From the NCBI RefSeq assembly GCF_001949145.1, contig NW_019091394.1:170302-234301 (forward strand): a stretch of 64,000 nucleotides of DNA, in the 5' to 3' direction. Each line of letters opens with the position of its first letter. Within the stretch, counting starts at the first letter, position 1. Both the position numbers and the translations under genes were made by a program. This DNA comes from Acanthaster planci. Taxonomy: Eukaryota > Echinodermata > Asteroidea > Valvatida > Acanthasteridae. Shown in pieces: positions 38,522-49,963 of the stretch. Under the pieces are notes generated by a model, which saw only the letters and a list, made by a program, of their open reading frames with translations, ran no database searches and was not told the origin of the DNA.

Positions 38522-40203
38522 CTAAACTCACAGGAAAACAAGGTAAAACAATAGCAGAATCTTAAGAACCATGAAGAATATATCAAGCTGTAAATAGGCC
38601 TTTAAGCCTTTTCAATATCTTGTGAAGTCAAGAAAAACTTCATTGTAACTAGTCTCCTAATTTGGGAAAATACTGTAGTTTACTCAATTATTTTACTTAA
38701 ATTATTAATGCAAACTCATCTTCACCAACTAAAGTTGTATCTTATAACAATCGACATGTACAAATTAATACTTTTTTTAGTTTCAAAATCTTGAATTTTA
38801 TTTTAGTTTCTAGCTTTACTATTTCCTAAGAATTTACTCCTTGGCCAAGTCAGCTGCATCATTGTCTACGCTTATTGCCATTTACTACATCATGTAACGT
38901 TAGACACTGCAGCTCCATTTAACACAGACCAAATGAACAGGAACAACACTTTCACTTGTTTTTTCTTCGACAGGTTTTCAACGATCAGTGACAATGATGT
39001 GTAATATTCCCCCAAATACAAAAGCAATAATGATTACAAAATCCTTACCAAAAGGATAGAAACTACACACACATTGTGTTACTTATGTCATGATATCAAG
39101 TTTCTTCGAAGAATTCCACTTAGAATAACCATGGAGGAAGGAACAGAACTGCGCTACTTCCGTACTCTTTCTCAGTTTCGACTGGACTCAAGCTCGCTCC
39201 ATAGCACCAGCACAAAATGTGCTATTGATATGTTGTTTTCCGTCTCCAGGCTTATAGGTTAAAGGTCAAAATTCAGGCTTCGTCACAATTTTAAATAATA
39301 CTTTACCTGTTGGCTTCTAAAACAATTATAATCAGTTTTATAAAAGATTTATAATATATATGCTCTTTATATATATATTCTAATTTTAGGTCTAATTTTC
39401 TCAAATTTGTCAAATCTAAATTCATTTATAAACAAAAATGGCGATAATATTTTGCTTAATTGGAGAAAACATTTGACCAACCAACAAATGTAAGATCGTC
39501 CTTTCCGTTTTGGCCACAAAATCCCTTAGCGAGGTACTGCATTCTGCAAAAATAGGAACAAAATAATAGCATTAAATCTGCGTACTGATGAAAAGTAGAA
39601 TAGGGTACCTTTTTATGAAGTGTTGTTCTTCGATTTTATTGACCAACTATTTAAAGATGTTTTTTAATTGAGAGGGATTTTGATAGATAAGAAATACACT
39701 TCGTCAAGGTTTGTGCTCAGTGTGTCATCTATGTGGTTGGATGATCCGCACACGGACAAAATACATCGTTCAACCAATAAGCGGGCGGTCGATTGTTTTA
39801 TATCACTTCAGTAAAATCTGTGTCGTTTCAGAGTCTACCTTAGAAAATAAGACAAAGAGCGGCATGATTTACAAAGGTTGGCCGGAAATTTGGCATGATA
39901 CTGTTCCCCCCCCCACAATCAGCGTGTCGTGGCCGGACGATCTCACGAATCATACTATCGCTAGTCTAAAAAATAAAAGCGAAATGAATAGCTATCATTG
40001 TGCAGTAAAAAATACTGATTTGATTTCAACATTAGTCGTTTGATGTGGTTTTACTTGGAAAATTAGGCCTAGAAACTCTTTCAAAGATGTTCTGGGTTCA
40101 GATTTGTCATTGATTTTGATGGCTTTTTATGCCCTTTTGGGGCAGAAGAATTAGACCACTGATAATTATATGCTTAATTTGTTTTTGTTCGGTTATATTT
40201 CAG
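38522..40203. promoter_or_regulatory. Shared upstream region of IQCG (minus) and RPL35A (plus)
   Basis: The two ATGs are 1.7 kb apart in head-to-head orientation, and both genes appear to have a 5' UTR exon in between (acceptors at 38521 and 40203). A possible RPL35A first exon is 39500-39533: it starts CCTTTCC, like the 5' TOP tract of ribosomal protein mRNAs, and ends GAG/GTACTG. A 110-residue open frame at 39711-40043 is judged fortuitous. Confidence 0.45.
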
Positions 40204-40223
40204 GGACTTGAGGCTGTTACATC

Positions 40224-42020
40224 ATGGTTGCCACAACCAGGTAATTGCATCCATTGATGTGTACAGTTATACAATACAGGTGTATAAGAATTACTATACA
40301 AATTAAATTTCATTGATTCTGACAAATTTTGTTGTGCTTCCTTTTCAAGACTGTACGTGAGGGCGGTGTTCACTGGCTACAAGCGTGGCCTGCGTAATCA
40401 GTACGAGAACACAGCACTGCTGAGAATTGAGGGAGTTGAGAACCGCAAAGATGCTGACTGGTACCTGGGCAAACGCTGTGCCTACGTCTACAAGGCCAAG
40501 AAGTGAGTGAACGGACATGAACCTTTGCCCCACGATAGCCAAGTCCCTTCTCACGCAGACCATTACAAGTGGAGAAAACAAATTCTTGAAAATTTTAAAT
40601 TTCCTCTGTTTTGTAGACCTTTCGCAGTAGGCAGGACAAAGTGAAAGTCTTTTATACTGATTGCATGGTTGACCAAGTACATGTGTAATGGTATTTTAGT
40701 GATGCATGAAACTAACCAGAAAGTTAACCTACCAAAAATATGGATTTTTAGTTAGAATCGCTTGGCACAATTCACTTAAGCATAATTCAAAAAGTATATA
40801 TCGTTCATTCCCCATATAGCAAGAAGAGGCCAGCTGGCTACACCAAGGCCGTCAAGACGCGGGTCATCTGGGGCAAGGTGACCAGGCCTCATGGGAAGAG
40901 CGGTGCTGTTAGGGCTCGCTTCAAGACCAACCTCCCCCCGCAGGCCATGGGCAGGAGAGTCCGAGTGGTGAGTAGCCTTGAGTCTGAGGTTAACTGACCC
41001 ATCTCCCACCCGAGTCCCCTCCATAGAGACCGGGCATTCTCTTGATGCGATGGTCAATATTTCCATTGACTATCTGTGCCAAATAACCAGACTCTTCTTA
41101 ACAGTCTGAAGCATGGTCCATCTACAGATCATTTTCAGTTGTGTGGTCTTCACCTCGCAAAGCTTCTCAAATTGCATATGCCTGTTATGGATTATGCTAG
41201 CCATCACGCTCAACAGAGAGGCCAGTGGTGTACAAGGCATTAGTTACTGCGGAAAGAGTTCCATAGTTTGACATCACTTGACACCCTGATCACAAACCTT
41301 ATGAGACACTTCTGAAACATTGTGTTTTCTAAGTGTATGCTTCACTGTATCAGGGTTCCCGCGACCTGGAAAAGTCATAGAATTTTGTAAAAAAGACTAG
41401 TCATGGAAAGTTATGGAATTTTTCAAACACTGTGTGATTTTTATTATCAGAAGTAAGTGCATAAAATGCGTGATTTTATTTGCAATTTTAAAAGCCCGAA
41501 TAGTCCGAAAATTGCGTTACCGGGTCATGGAATTTTATAATTTGGTCATGGAAAAGTCATGGAATTTAATAATCGTCCTTTAAGCGCAGGAACCCTGCTA
41601 TATTCCCTGCTAAATTTGTCTTTGAAGTACATGTTATTGCTTTCTAGTGGCAGATATGTCACTGGAGGGAAAATATTGATGTTCGTGTATGGAATTCTTC
41701 CCATGACATCACCACCACTGGCCATTCAACCTTTTCACCAGTGCACCTGATGAGTAGGTCTAGGGGTAACTCTAATGTTTAGCCAGTTAAGTTTTGTAGA
41801 CTGTGATCTAAATGTCCTTGCTGTGATGACAACCAATCTAGACCAGAACTGATGGTGTCACCGACACACTGACTGCCAAACTAGAGGCTGTTTCTGAGCA
41901 AGGGCACAAGACGATCTGTAAAGTGGAGGCTTTGGCACTAACAGACAATGTTGAGTTAACTTCGACATTTTTTGCCGTCTTCTTTCCCTCACTCAGATGT
42001 TGTACCCCTCTCGTGTTTGA
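40224..42020 (+). CDS. RPL35A: 60S ribosomal protein L35a (eL33)
   Basis: Four coding exons (40224-40240, 40350-40502, 40820-40967, 41997-42020) give 113 residues against 110 in human. The match is very strong: [52 protein letters not shown], and the last exon MLYPSRV with a TGA stop. It is a structural protein of the large ribosomal subunit. A 5' UTR exon border (TTTCAG) lies at 40203, 20 nt before the ATG, so the gene has at least one non-coding first exon as usual for ribosomal protein genes. Intron 3 (1.03 kb) holds a MITE-like element at 41351-41597. Confidence 0.97.
41351..41597. mobile_element. Short terminal-inverted-repeat element (hAT-like MITE)
   Basis: The ends are CAGGGTTCCCGCG at 41351 and CGCAGGAACCCTG at 41597, inverted with one mismatch over 13 bases. 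The inside repeats GTCATGGAATTT and TCATGGAAA words several times. At 247 bp with no coding capacity, it looks non-autonomous. I could not confirm an 8-bp target duplication. Confidence 0.6.
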
Positions 42021-42089
42021 AGATGTGTCCATCAAGCCGTTCAAAGAGCCTGCTGTCCCAGAGTTAGAGATGAAGTCATTAAGGTTGTT

Positions 42090-42095
42090 AATAAA
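42090..42095 (+). terminator. RPL35A: RPL35A AATAAA polyadenylation signal
   Basis: AATAAA lies 70 nt after the TGA stop, giving the short 3' UTR typical of ribosomal protein genes. Confidence 0.85.
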
Positions 42096-42324
42096 GATGC
42101 AAGGAAATAGATAAGTAATGACTGGCTTACTGCACGTCCATTTTCTTTGGAGTTCTCTGTTTGTATAAAATTTTGTACCATCAGCTGACTATAAAATTCT
42201 ATTCCAAGTATAACCCCTAGGCTGTGCAGAAACCCCAGTAGGGTTCTTGGTTATCAAGGTGCAAGTTGCAGCATTAATGCAACACGAAAGTTTCAAGACT
42301 TAACATCAACACCTCTCCAATTTA

Positions 42325-42702
42325 TTAACCCTAACCCTCCTCAATCCTCCAAAATACTTTGGGCGGTTTTGGAGGAATTAGGGTGAATGGCAAAAGTGCA
42401 TGGCTGATTGCGAAGGATGCCATGCGTGAAAGGTTGTAGATTAGACCTTGTGTTGGTTTTGCTTAGTCAAGCACAAATTGAACCTGATATTTCTTTTGAA
42501 TCAATCGCACTGCCTCAACATAATGACAGGAATTGCTGGAGGATTTTGAAGGATTGAGGTAGCAGGCAGACCTAAAAAAAAAAACATTTTCAAGAAATTT
42601 TGGAGGATTGAGGCTGAATGCAATTTTTTCATGTCGAAATTCTAAGTATTTCGGAGGATTGAGGATGGTTCCTAGTAAAAAGGCCCAGGGGGTTAGGGTT
42701 AA
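42325..42702. mobile_element. MITE with TTAACCCTAACC inverted termini, copy 1
   Basis: TTAACCCTAACC at 42325 is mirrored by GGTTAGGGTTAA ending at 42702. Just inside, CCTCAATCCTCCAAAATACTT is mirrored by AAGTATTTCGGAGGATTGAGG with one change, and the GGAGGATTGAGG word recurs between. The right end shares GGTTCCTAGTAAA and its spacing with the element at 53201-53423. Confidence 0.7.
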
Positions 42703-44300
42703 TGCACACAATAGTCCAGCTGTTACTGATGGCAAACTGTGACCACTCTACAAGCCAGCAATACAAGAGGCACATTGGTGTGTTTATGAAGTGGCCCACA
42801 AAAAGGGTCAACTCACAAGAAATAAAATCAGCAAGTGCCTTATTCAACTGACTACTTTTAATGATCTTTTCTGCTGCAAAATTAGATACAGATTTTGTAC
42901 ACCATAATTGAGTACATTTGTAACATGCACGTACTTCGGTAGTAAAAGCATATCAGAGTATATAATTTGTGTTGGCAAAATACACATACATGCACTGATC
43001 CCTCTCATAGCGCATGAAATCAATCGGCAAGTTTCAGGTCTTGGCCAAACTAACACTTCAAAAATTGAAGTACTCAAATGTTTTCATCCAGCTGCCTGTC
43101 ACCGTTTAAGTTATCTGATTTCAAGGTACATGTCAGTCATCAGGTTCGTAATGCTGGTTTTCCAATATTGACACCTAATCTGTGAATCTAGCCAAGTCGT
43201 CAACGGCTGATGGCTGTACCCTGATCGAAAGCTCGCCACATCCAATTTTCATTTTAATTCAGGTGTAAAAAGGGTTCACAATTCAACCTCTCACATTTCT
43301 GTAGTCTACCAGCCTACAGGCGCAAGTATAAACTTTACAAAAGTCACCGTTTTGAAAAAAAATTTAAAAAAAAATTTACCGTGGGCAATGCCACAGTCAC
43401 TTTCTCCAAACCCTGGCAGCAGCTTCACGCCAAATTCGTAAAAAGCCAAACAACCAAATGGCTCACGAGGCTGGAAACGGTATAATTCTGGAATATTTCA
43501 GGCACTTTTCTTTTCACATCACTTGTTCGAAAATTATATATCCTCACAATTTTCCTTGTATAAAATACAATCCTTGATAAATTCTTTACTAAATTTGGCT
43601 AGAAGTCAGTACAACTTGACGGGCAGTGCCCTGTTACAATCTATACACGTACATATACATTTAGTGAACCAATGCTTAAAATGCACTTGCGTAAAACTGC
43701 ACAAGAAAAAAATGGTGTTCTATACAGACTTCTAACATAAATATCAAGCAATCAAGGACGTACCAACACAAAAGCACAACAGTGTACAATTTTAAATATC
43801 TTTTAACCCTATAAATTCCAGTTCATTCGTAATAGACCAAGGGACATAGAACGGCTTGGCAGGGTTGACAAAGCTATGAGCTCAGCCACAGGTCAATACA
43901 CCTTGCAAAGTTTCAGGTACAAAGAATGTGCCATCGGCTTCCTGTGCAGTGTTCATTCGGTGGATGGACTACATGTATTCAGCAAGGATGAACAATACAG
44001 CAAACGTACACCAAACAATTCAATAACCAGCACCAAAAATTTACACGTCGAACGCTCTCTGGCAAAACTATATACAAATGTAACTAACACATCTCTAATG
44101 GATAAATGATGACTAATAGCAGCAAACGGAGTTAAAAGACCAAACTACAGCTATTTCTGATATACCAAATTTCCAAAGCAGGAACAAAAGATGGCAAGGA
44201 TTCAGAAGTTCCTTGATGGCATACCACAGAAGTACTTCTCAATGCTTTCAGCTAACTATTCGATGTGGTACTTCCATTAGATGTACAACAAAAGTTATCA

Positions 44301-44348
44301 CTGAGACTATTCTAGGATCTTTGTAAAAAGATCCCAGAATAGTCTCAG
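44301..44348. repeat. 22-bp hairpin with 4-nt loop
   Basis: Arm 44301-44322 pairs with 44327-44348 at 21 of 22 positions around a GTAA loop. It lies downstream of the Ig-TIR stop codon and could be in its 3' UTR, or be the terminal hairpin of an old element. Confidence 0.8.
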
Positions 44349-45084
44349 CCCTCAAAAAGGTGACACTAAACAATTTTCAAATTTTGTGGCTCCCAAAATA
44401 AGTTTTGGCCCCCCTGAAAATTTCGTTCTGGATCCGTCCTTGCTAAAACTAGTCGAAGGTCATTATCTACAGGCAGTTCAGCAATACACATCTTGAAATT
44501 TAATTTTTGTAATTAATAAATGAACACACTTTACAGCATGTATGGACATGGTTTCCTTTACCTTTTGATGAAAATGAACTGTACCTTTGGGTTTCTAACC
44601 CACTGCCAAACAAACATAATTACACTCATTAAAGAAGGAAACACCTGGGTAAAAGAAATCAGTAATACTTGAAGATAAAGTTATCTTGAACACAGCATAA
44701 AATATAAAAGTAACAATACATATTAATTTTCCCAGACACCTCCCCTCAAACAAGGCTTAAGGGCCAGCCATGGTTCTAAGAGTTCAACATAATGCTTATT
44801 ACAACAAGGTAGACCTTGCTAGTGAAAGTGTACAAATTACAATGGCATGTGTATGATGTTGCATACGGAAGCGTCAAACAATAACTGCAATTACTGGTGA
44901 AAATGGGTTGTCTGAAACTTTCCACAAAAGAAAATCAGTATACATGTCGGTGTGAATGTACAAATTGGCGATCTGGTGGTTCAGAAGAGAGGGCTGATCA
45001 ATGCATTCGGCAACTGCCCTCGCCTTGGCTTTGAAAAGCCAGTGATTGCCCTACTTAAAAGGTGTGTCTCTCATCCGCCGTTGA

Positions 45085-45554
45085 TTACACCCAGTACAGA
45101 ATCTCTTTCTGATCAGGCATGGCAACCTTCAGGAACCTGGGCCAGAAGTAACAGCTGTCCGTGTCGACGTTGTACTCCATTGATGCCATGACGTCCTTAG
45201 CCAAATCCTTAGGGAGCTTGCTCTCCTCAAGCACCCGCACTATGATGATCTTGCTCCGCAGGGACTCGGGTGCCGCCCGGCTCTTGGCCAGGGCACTGGT
45301 CAGGGCATGGTAGTCGTGCTTGAGGTAGGCCTCCGACACCACAATGACGATGCGGGTGCAGTTGAGGAGGCGTAGGCGCAGGAGCTTGTTGCGGCTGGAC
45401 GATCGGTCGGGCCGCTCTACCTCGGACCACAGGCCCACCTTCAGGTGAGACTCCTGGTTCTGGAGCTTGGCACGGATCATGTGAGCAAACTGGTTGTCGG
45501 AGCTGTGGTTGTGAATGAATACGTCATGCAGAAATGTCTGGCGTTCATGCGAGG
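45085..45554 (-). CDS. Ig-TIR receptor exon 7: TIR domain
   Basis: Box 1 region is HDVFIHNHSSDNQFA, the middle strand is CTRIVIVVSEAYLKHDY, and box 3 is CYFWPRFLKVAMP with the conserved FW. The segment in box 2 position reads GLWSEVERPDRS and lacks the usual RD..PG loop. The acceptor was placed at 45555 (CAACACAG) because it keeps phase 1 with exon 6; a later CGCCAG would break phase. Confidence 0.9.
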
Positions 45555-48500
45555 CTGTGTTGGTAACGGAGGCATGACAGTACGGTTGTGGGTATTGACA
45601 TGCATGATGCAACGGTGACAAGCAACAGACAAAGCGAGAGGGAGGAATGAAGATGCTTGGCGATTTGGAGCACAGGTGAAGAATTTAACAGTGAACAGAG
45701 AAACGGTAGCATTTAAGAATTGAATTCAAAACAAATCGGCACAGCAGGAAGAATATCAAGGGAAAGCAGCAAGCAAACAAAATATTTTCATTTCCAAAGA
45801 AAGCGAGGTAGGATAGGAGAGGAAGAAAGGAAACAATACTGTCGTAAGTTCAAGGACTACTGTCATTTGAAGCTCTGATCAGCACGTAACGTTTAGGTCA
45901 AATTGGCAAGCACATCAGGTCATTAGAAGTAAGTTATTAGAAACGAAGTAAAGCCAGCTCATCTCTCTAAAAATTAGAAACGGCAACCAGTGCAAATCAG
46001 TTGCCGCTTCACGGCCCCATTTCAAGAGCTGTAGGCAGGAAACCCAGCTAAACAGATTTTGTGCGAAAGATATTAGCCGAGTACCAGTTACATGCAATAC
46101 ATACTGCATAATGCTCTGGCCGGCAATCTGCTTTCCATTGCTAATCAACTCCGTGAAATGGGACCCATATGTTACTCAGTGCGTGCTTATTCAACAAGGG
46201 CCAATCACAGAATAGGCTACATTAGGTCAGGGATTATCTCAGAACATACACAAGACAAAAACATGATTCCGTTTGGAGAAGGATCCTCAGTATCGTCAAT
46301 AAATTCTGAACAAATAAGATTCCCAGTTGAATAAATGAATTGATCCTACATGAAACCTGACATTTGTCCCTTCTGTATGCTTTAGTTTTATAATTGATCT
46401 CCACATATGAAATTATTTGGGCAAAACCAGCTTAAAACGATTGAAAAAGGGGTTGAATTTCAGCAAGAGCTTAAAGTCTGAACGGGATGAACTTGTGAGG
46501 AAAGTATAATCCTTCAAAGCCTATTTCCACTGGGAGTGTTAAACAGACTTGTCCCAGAAAAGCCCCCATGGCTCAACGGTCAATTGTTTATCGGGAATCA
46601 TACTAACAATCTCCTCGGGACAGACGGCTCCCGCGGCGATCGCTGTGCACGTGGACAGTATCCGCCTTGATGACCTTGGAGTTGTTGCCACGGATGGTTG
46701 TCCTCTCGAAGTGGAAGCACGTCATGTGCCCATTTGATCGTAATTCTGAAATCAAACAAGGAAAGGGAGAGATTAAGGCCAAATAAGAAAACTGACATTT
46801 GACCAGTGCCTCTCCTTCCACTAACAAAATACATAGATTTAATCTCCCTCTAGCTCTCCTTAAAAAAAATCACAGTACATCACAGTTCAAGTAAATATGC
46901 ATCCCTATTTCTGAAACGCTCAAGGTAATATACACAGAAGACTACTGAACTGTCCTACTCTGAAAACATGGACAGTGGTTCATTTAATGTAAAGAAACAC
47001 TTTTACTACTCACAGCTTAGCTTAAACATTTGCCTCCAGGGTTCCCGGTACTGGGTACCTTGGGTTTGTATGCATAGCCGAGGTGCCCGAAATCGGACAA
47101 AGGAGCTGGGCCTTGGAACAAAAGACCAAGCTGCTGGGATTAGCCATCATTTTGCAGCTGGCATTAGCGGAGGTAATCCGTTATTGTTTTGAAACAGTAT
47201 GCCGGTGCGGCATTCAGTATAAGCGCATCAGCGGGGACAGAAGTGCTCACGCACTCCAGCAATGAGCGATACAGTATCACTGCAAGCTAATCTGGTCACA
47301 TTTGAAAAAGACACCACTGCCATTCAGCAACGCACTGGGTCAATTTCGGGAACAACGAAAATTACGCAACACTGCACAATTTGGGCTCTCTTTACTGGGC
47401 AACAGGCTTGGCTGCAATACTTGGGCGTCAATGGAGATTGCCTGTCAGATTAGAATAGCCACCAGATAGTCATTTGTGTGAGTGTAAATGTCCAGCAACT
47501 GAAGTTATGAATTTTTGAGGAATTTTGAAAACGGAAAATCTTACAAATCACTCGGGAACTTGTCCGGCATATGCAAATTCCACCCAGCGGGAAGTGGTTC
47601 CAATCATAGCGATCATAACAGAGAAACTCGAACAATTCATCTGTCCACTCTGATAGCTTTCAGATGACTGGTAGCTTGTACCCAAATCCCTATAATTCAG
47701 GATGGATGCTCATTTTTAAATCATCCTTTACAAAACCAACACGCAACAAATAAACCAAAAGACAAGTTCCTCATTTTGAACTTTCTTCAGTTTTAGTCTC
47801 AGAAGTGTGTGACCAGCTTGTCAACTGGCACTCAGGATTTCAACAAAAGATAGTCCTCTCTTGAGCGGTGGAAAAGACACTCACTCAATATCCGAACAAT
47901 GACGATGACGAGAAGTATGGCAAAGACGACTACAGCAGTGATCAGTAGGGCCTGCTTGACCTTGGAAACTGTCGAGGAAAAACAACCAACCCTCATTCAT
48001 TTCATCAGATGTCAAATTTTTCTATGCTACAACTACAGTGACGAGACAAGGAACTGTTGCAGGTTTTTCTGTGATTTTCCGTTTGAAACGGGATACAATA
48101 CGATGTCATATAAAACAGGTCACTGGACCTACGAGCATTCTGCCATCTCTTCACTACATAGCCCATGCTACAGTCATGTTTGGTCAAAACGGCGTCCTGT
48201 GAAACGATCAAGCAAACCTATTTTGGATACTCAAAACTGACTTCCAATGCATTTTTTGCCAGGAATCTTGCCGAGTCCTATCAATGTTATTATCTTTCGC
48301 TTTGCCTTTGTCTCTCTATGGCCATTAAAACCTACATGAAGCGACAGTGCCAAATCCTAGAAAAAAACCTTGCGAATCTTGGAGGATCTGCAAGAATGAA
48401 GGATTCACTCACGTCCGTCCGCTTCCTTGCCGTTAACCTTCACTCTGATATCTGGGGACCACTCCGACGACTCAAACTTGTTCACTGCCCTGCACTGGTA

Positions 48501-49963
48501 CGTCCCCTTGTCGCTCACATTTGCCTTGTCCTTCTTGAAAACGCCGTCCACACCACCTAGAATGGGCTCGCCATCCTTTGTCCAGGTGAACATCGGGGTG
48601 GGGTAGCCCTCGGCAGTGCAGGTCAGATTGAAGGGGCTTCCTTCGGATACACTGATCCCTGAAGAGTGGCTTATAATTTTTGGCTTGGATTCATCTGCAA
48701 AACATGAGACAAGAAGACAGGCAGCAAATTTCACATGAGTCAACGGCTGCTTTGCTCTTGCCACCTCAATTTGGCATTGGCAAATCTTCCACAAGTCTCC
48801 TCGGTGAATCTTGAAGGATATGGGAAAGGATCAGGTTGATAACATTCAGACAGACACAGACTAAACAATTGAAAATGGTTACACAGGCAAGCTTAACTGT
48901 GAGAAGCCAGAAATCATAAGGTGACCAGCTGAAGACAGCACACCTTTAATAACGATGTCCACGACCACACTTCCAGGGCACTTTGATGAAGACTCATCTT
49001 GGGTGTAGGCTACACAGTAATAGAGATCAGCCTGGCTCGGTACCACATTGGTCAGATTGAACTCGGAGCGGAGATGGGATGCGTTGATGGCGGCACTCTG
49101 GACCCCACTGAGAAATTTGGGGTCGAAAGTGCTCAACGACTGCGCTTGCTGGTGGCAGATCGGGTATGTAGAGTTGCACCACCAGATGAGGAGTCCCGCA
49201 GTGGGCGGATTCTGTAGCAATTGGGAAGGGGGAGGGACGCAAACCCATGAACAGGACTTGAGAGGTGCACTGCACAAGTGGTGTGCACTTGATAAAACAC
49301 GTGAAATGCATGCAGAGCATGACAGAAATTTAACTCCCAAAACTGGATATGTAAACCTAGAATGAGAAATCATTTGCAGTGGGCAAACTTAAAGTACTGC
49401 AGCAAACATAAAACCTCTTTTGCGACTAATTATATAACTCTATACAGGCTTCAACCCTTACAATTTACCTCTGGATCGACAAGGCGGTCTACCTCACATA
49501 TTAATGAAGCGCTATTGCCAGGGAGGAGCTCCAATCTATCACTTTTTGGCTGAACAAACATCGGCTTCAACTGACGGTCCGGAAAGTCAGCTGAAATCAA
49601 AATGAGTGTTAGCTAGTCAAAGTGTGCGCATAACTCCTTCGTCAAACAACGCTGAAAGCATTTCAAGACCATACATGTCCCCCATGATCCCTGCTGCAGA
49701 GTTTTTCTTCCAAAATTTAAAAGTCTCACGTAAAAGGTCAATGCTGATAAATAACTTGCACCACAAACTATATTAAATTTGATACAGGAGTACTAAAAAC
49801 TTTGTTTTGTTTGCCTTAGTGAAACTGAGGCCCTAAAAGAGCCAAGTCTGTGTTTGTTTTGAAGTTGGACAACAAACTTACGTTTACATATTCCCACGGA
49901 AAGGCCTACTTGACTACCAAGTAAAATAGTGATGGCAAGGACCCACGGACTGGCTGAATGCAT
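45085..49963 (-). CDS. Ig-TIR receptor (two Ig domains, one transmembrane helix, TIR)
   Basis: Seven coding exons (49963-49882, 49590-49469, 49211-48944, 48694-48413, 47968-47885, 46745-46608, 45554-45085) give 481 residues. Order: signal peptide MHSASPWVLAITILLGS (about 1-24), Ig1 (28-157), Ig2 (158-251), transmembrane helix (about 255-277), a 46-residue linker, then a TIR domain (326-481). The layout is that of IL-1 receptor family and echinoderm IgTIR proteins. Vertebrate IL-1R members usually have three Ig domains and SIGIRR one; this has two. It is expected at the plasma membrane, signalling through MyD88-type TIR contacts; the ligand is unknown. Introns are phase 1 except the phase-0 intron inside Ig1. 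The donor after exon 6 (GTTAGT) is slightly weak but keeps phase. Confidence 0.88.
47885..47968 (-). CDS. Ig-TIR receptor exon 5: transmembrane helix
   Basis: It encodes SKVKQ followed by ALLITAVVVFAILLVIVIV and then RIL, a single membrane span with an Arg on the cytoplasmic side. It is phase 1 at both ends. Confidence 0.9.
48413..48694 (-). CDS. Ig-TIR receptor exon 4: second Ig domain (I-set)
   Basis: One exon bounded by phase-1 introns. It carries PFNLTCTAEGYPTPMFTWTK and the DKGTYQCRAVNKFES motif, the canonical Cys-Trp-DxGxYxC pattern of I-set Ig domains. Confidence 0.92.
48944..49590 (-). CDS. Ig-TIR receptor exons 2-3: first Ig domain
   Basis: The first cysteine sits in SASLICEV and the second in ADLYYCVAY, with the core Trp in LLIWWCNSTYP. 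An extra Cys pair (WWCN...PIC) suggests an additional disulfide. Possible N-glycosylation sites are NST, NAS and NLT. The domain is split by a phase-0 intron. Confidence 0.85.

Larger units (their letters stand above)
42096..45084. other. Intergenic region between convergent RPL35A and the Ig-TIR gene
   Basis: No coding exon is recognisable. It contains a TIR element (42325-42702), AT-rich sequence, and a strong hairpin (44301-44348). Its right part probably holds the 3' UTR of the minus-strand Ig-TIR receptor. Confidence 0.6.

Noticed and set aside
39711-40043. 110-codon open frame on the plus strand before RPL35A
   Set aside because: It looks briefly Ig-like at its end (SYHCAV), but it lacks the Ig tryptophan and partner cysteine and falls in the promoter/5' intron zone of RPL35A.
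42325-42702. Telomere-like CCCTAA words
   Set aside because: There are only two hexamers at each end, arranged as inverted termini of a short element. This is not a telomeric array.
45536-45554. Alternative TIR exon start at CGCCAG/ACATTT
   Set aside because: It would enter in phase 0, whereas exon 6 leaves in phase 1. The upstream CAACACAG acceptor fits the phase.
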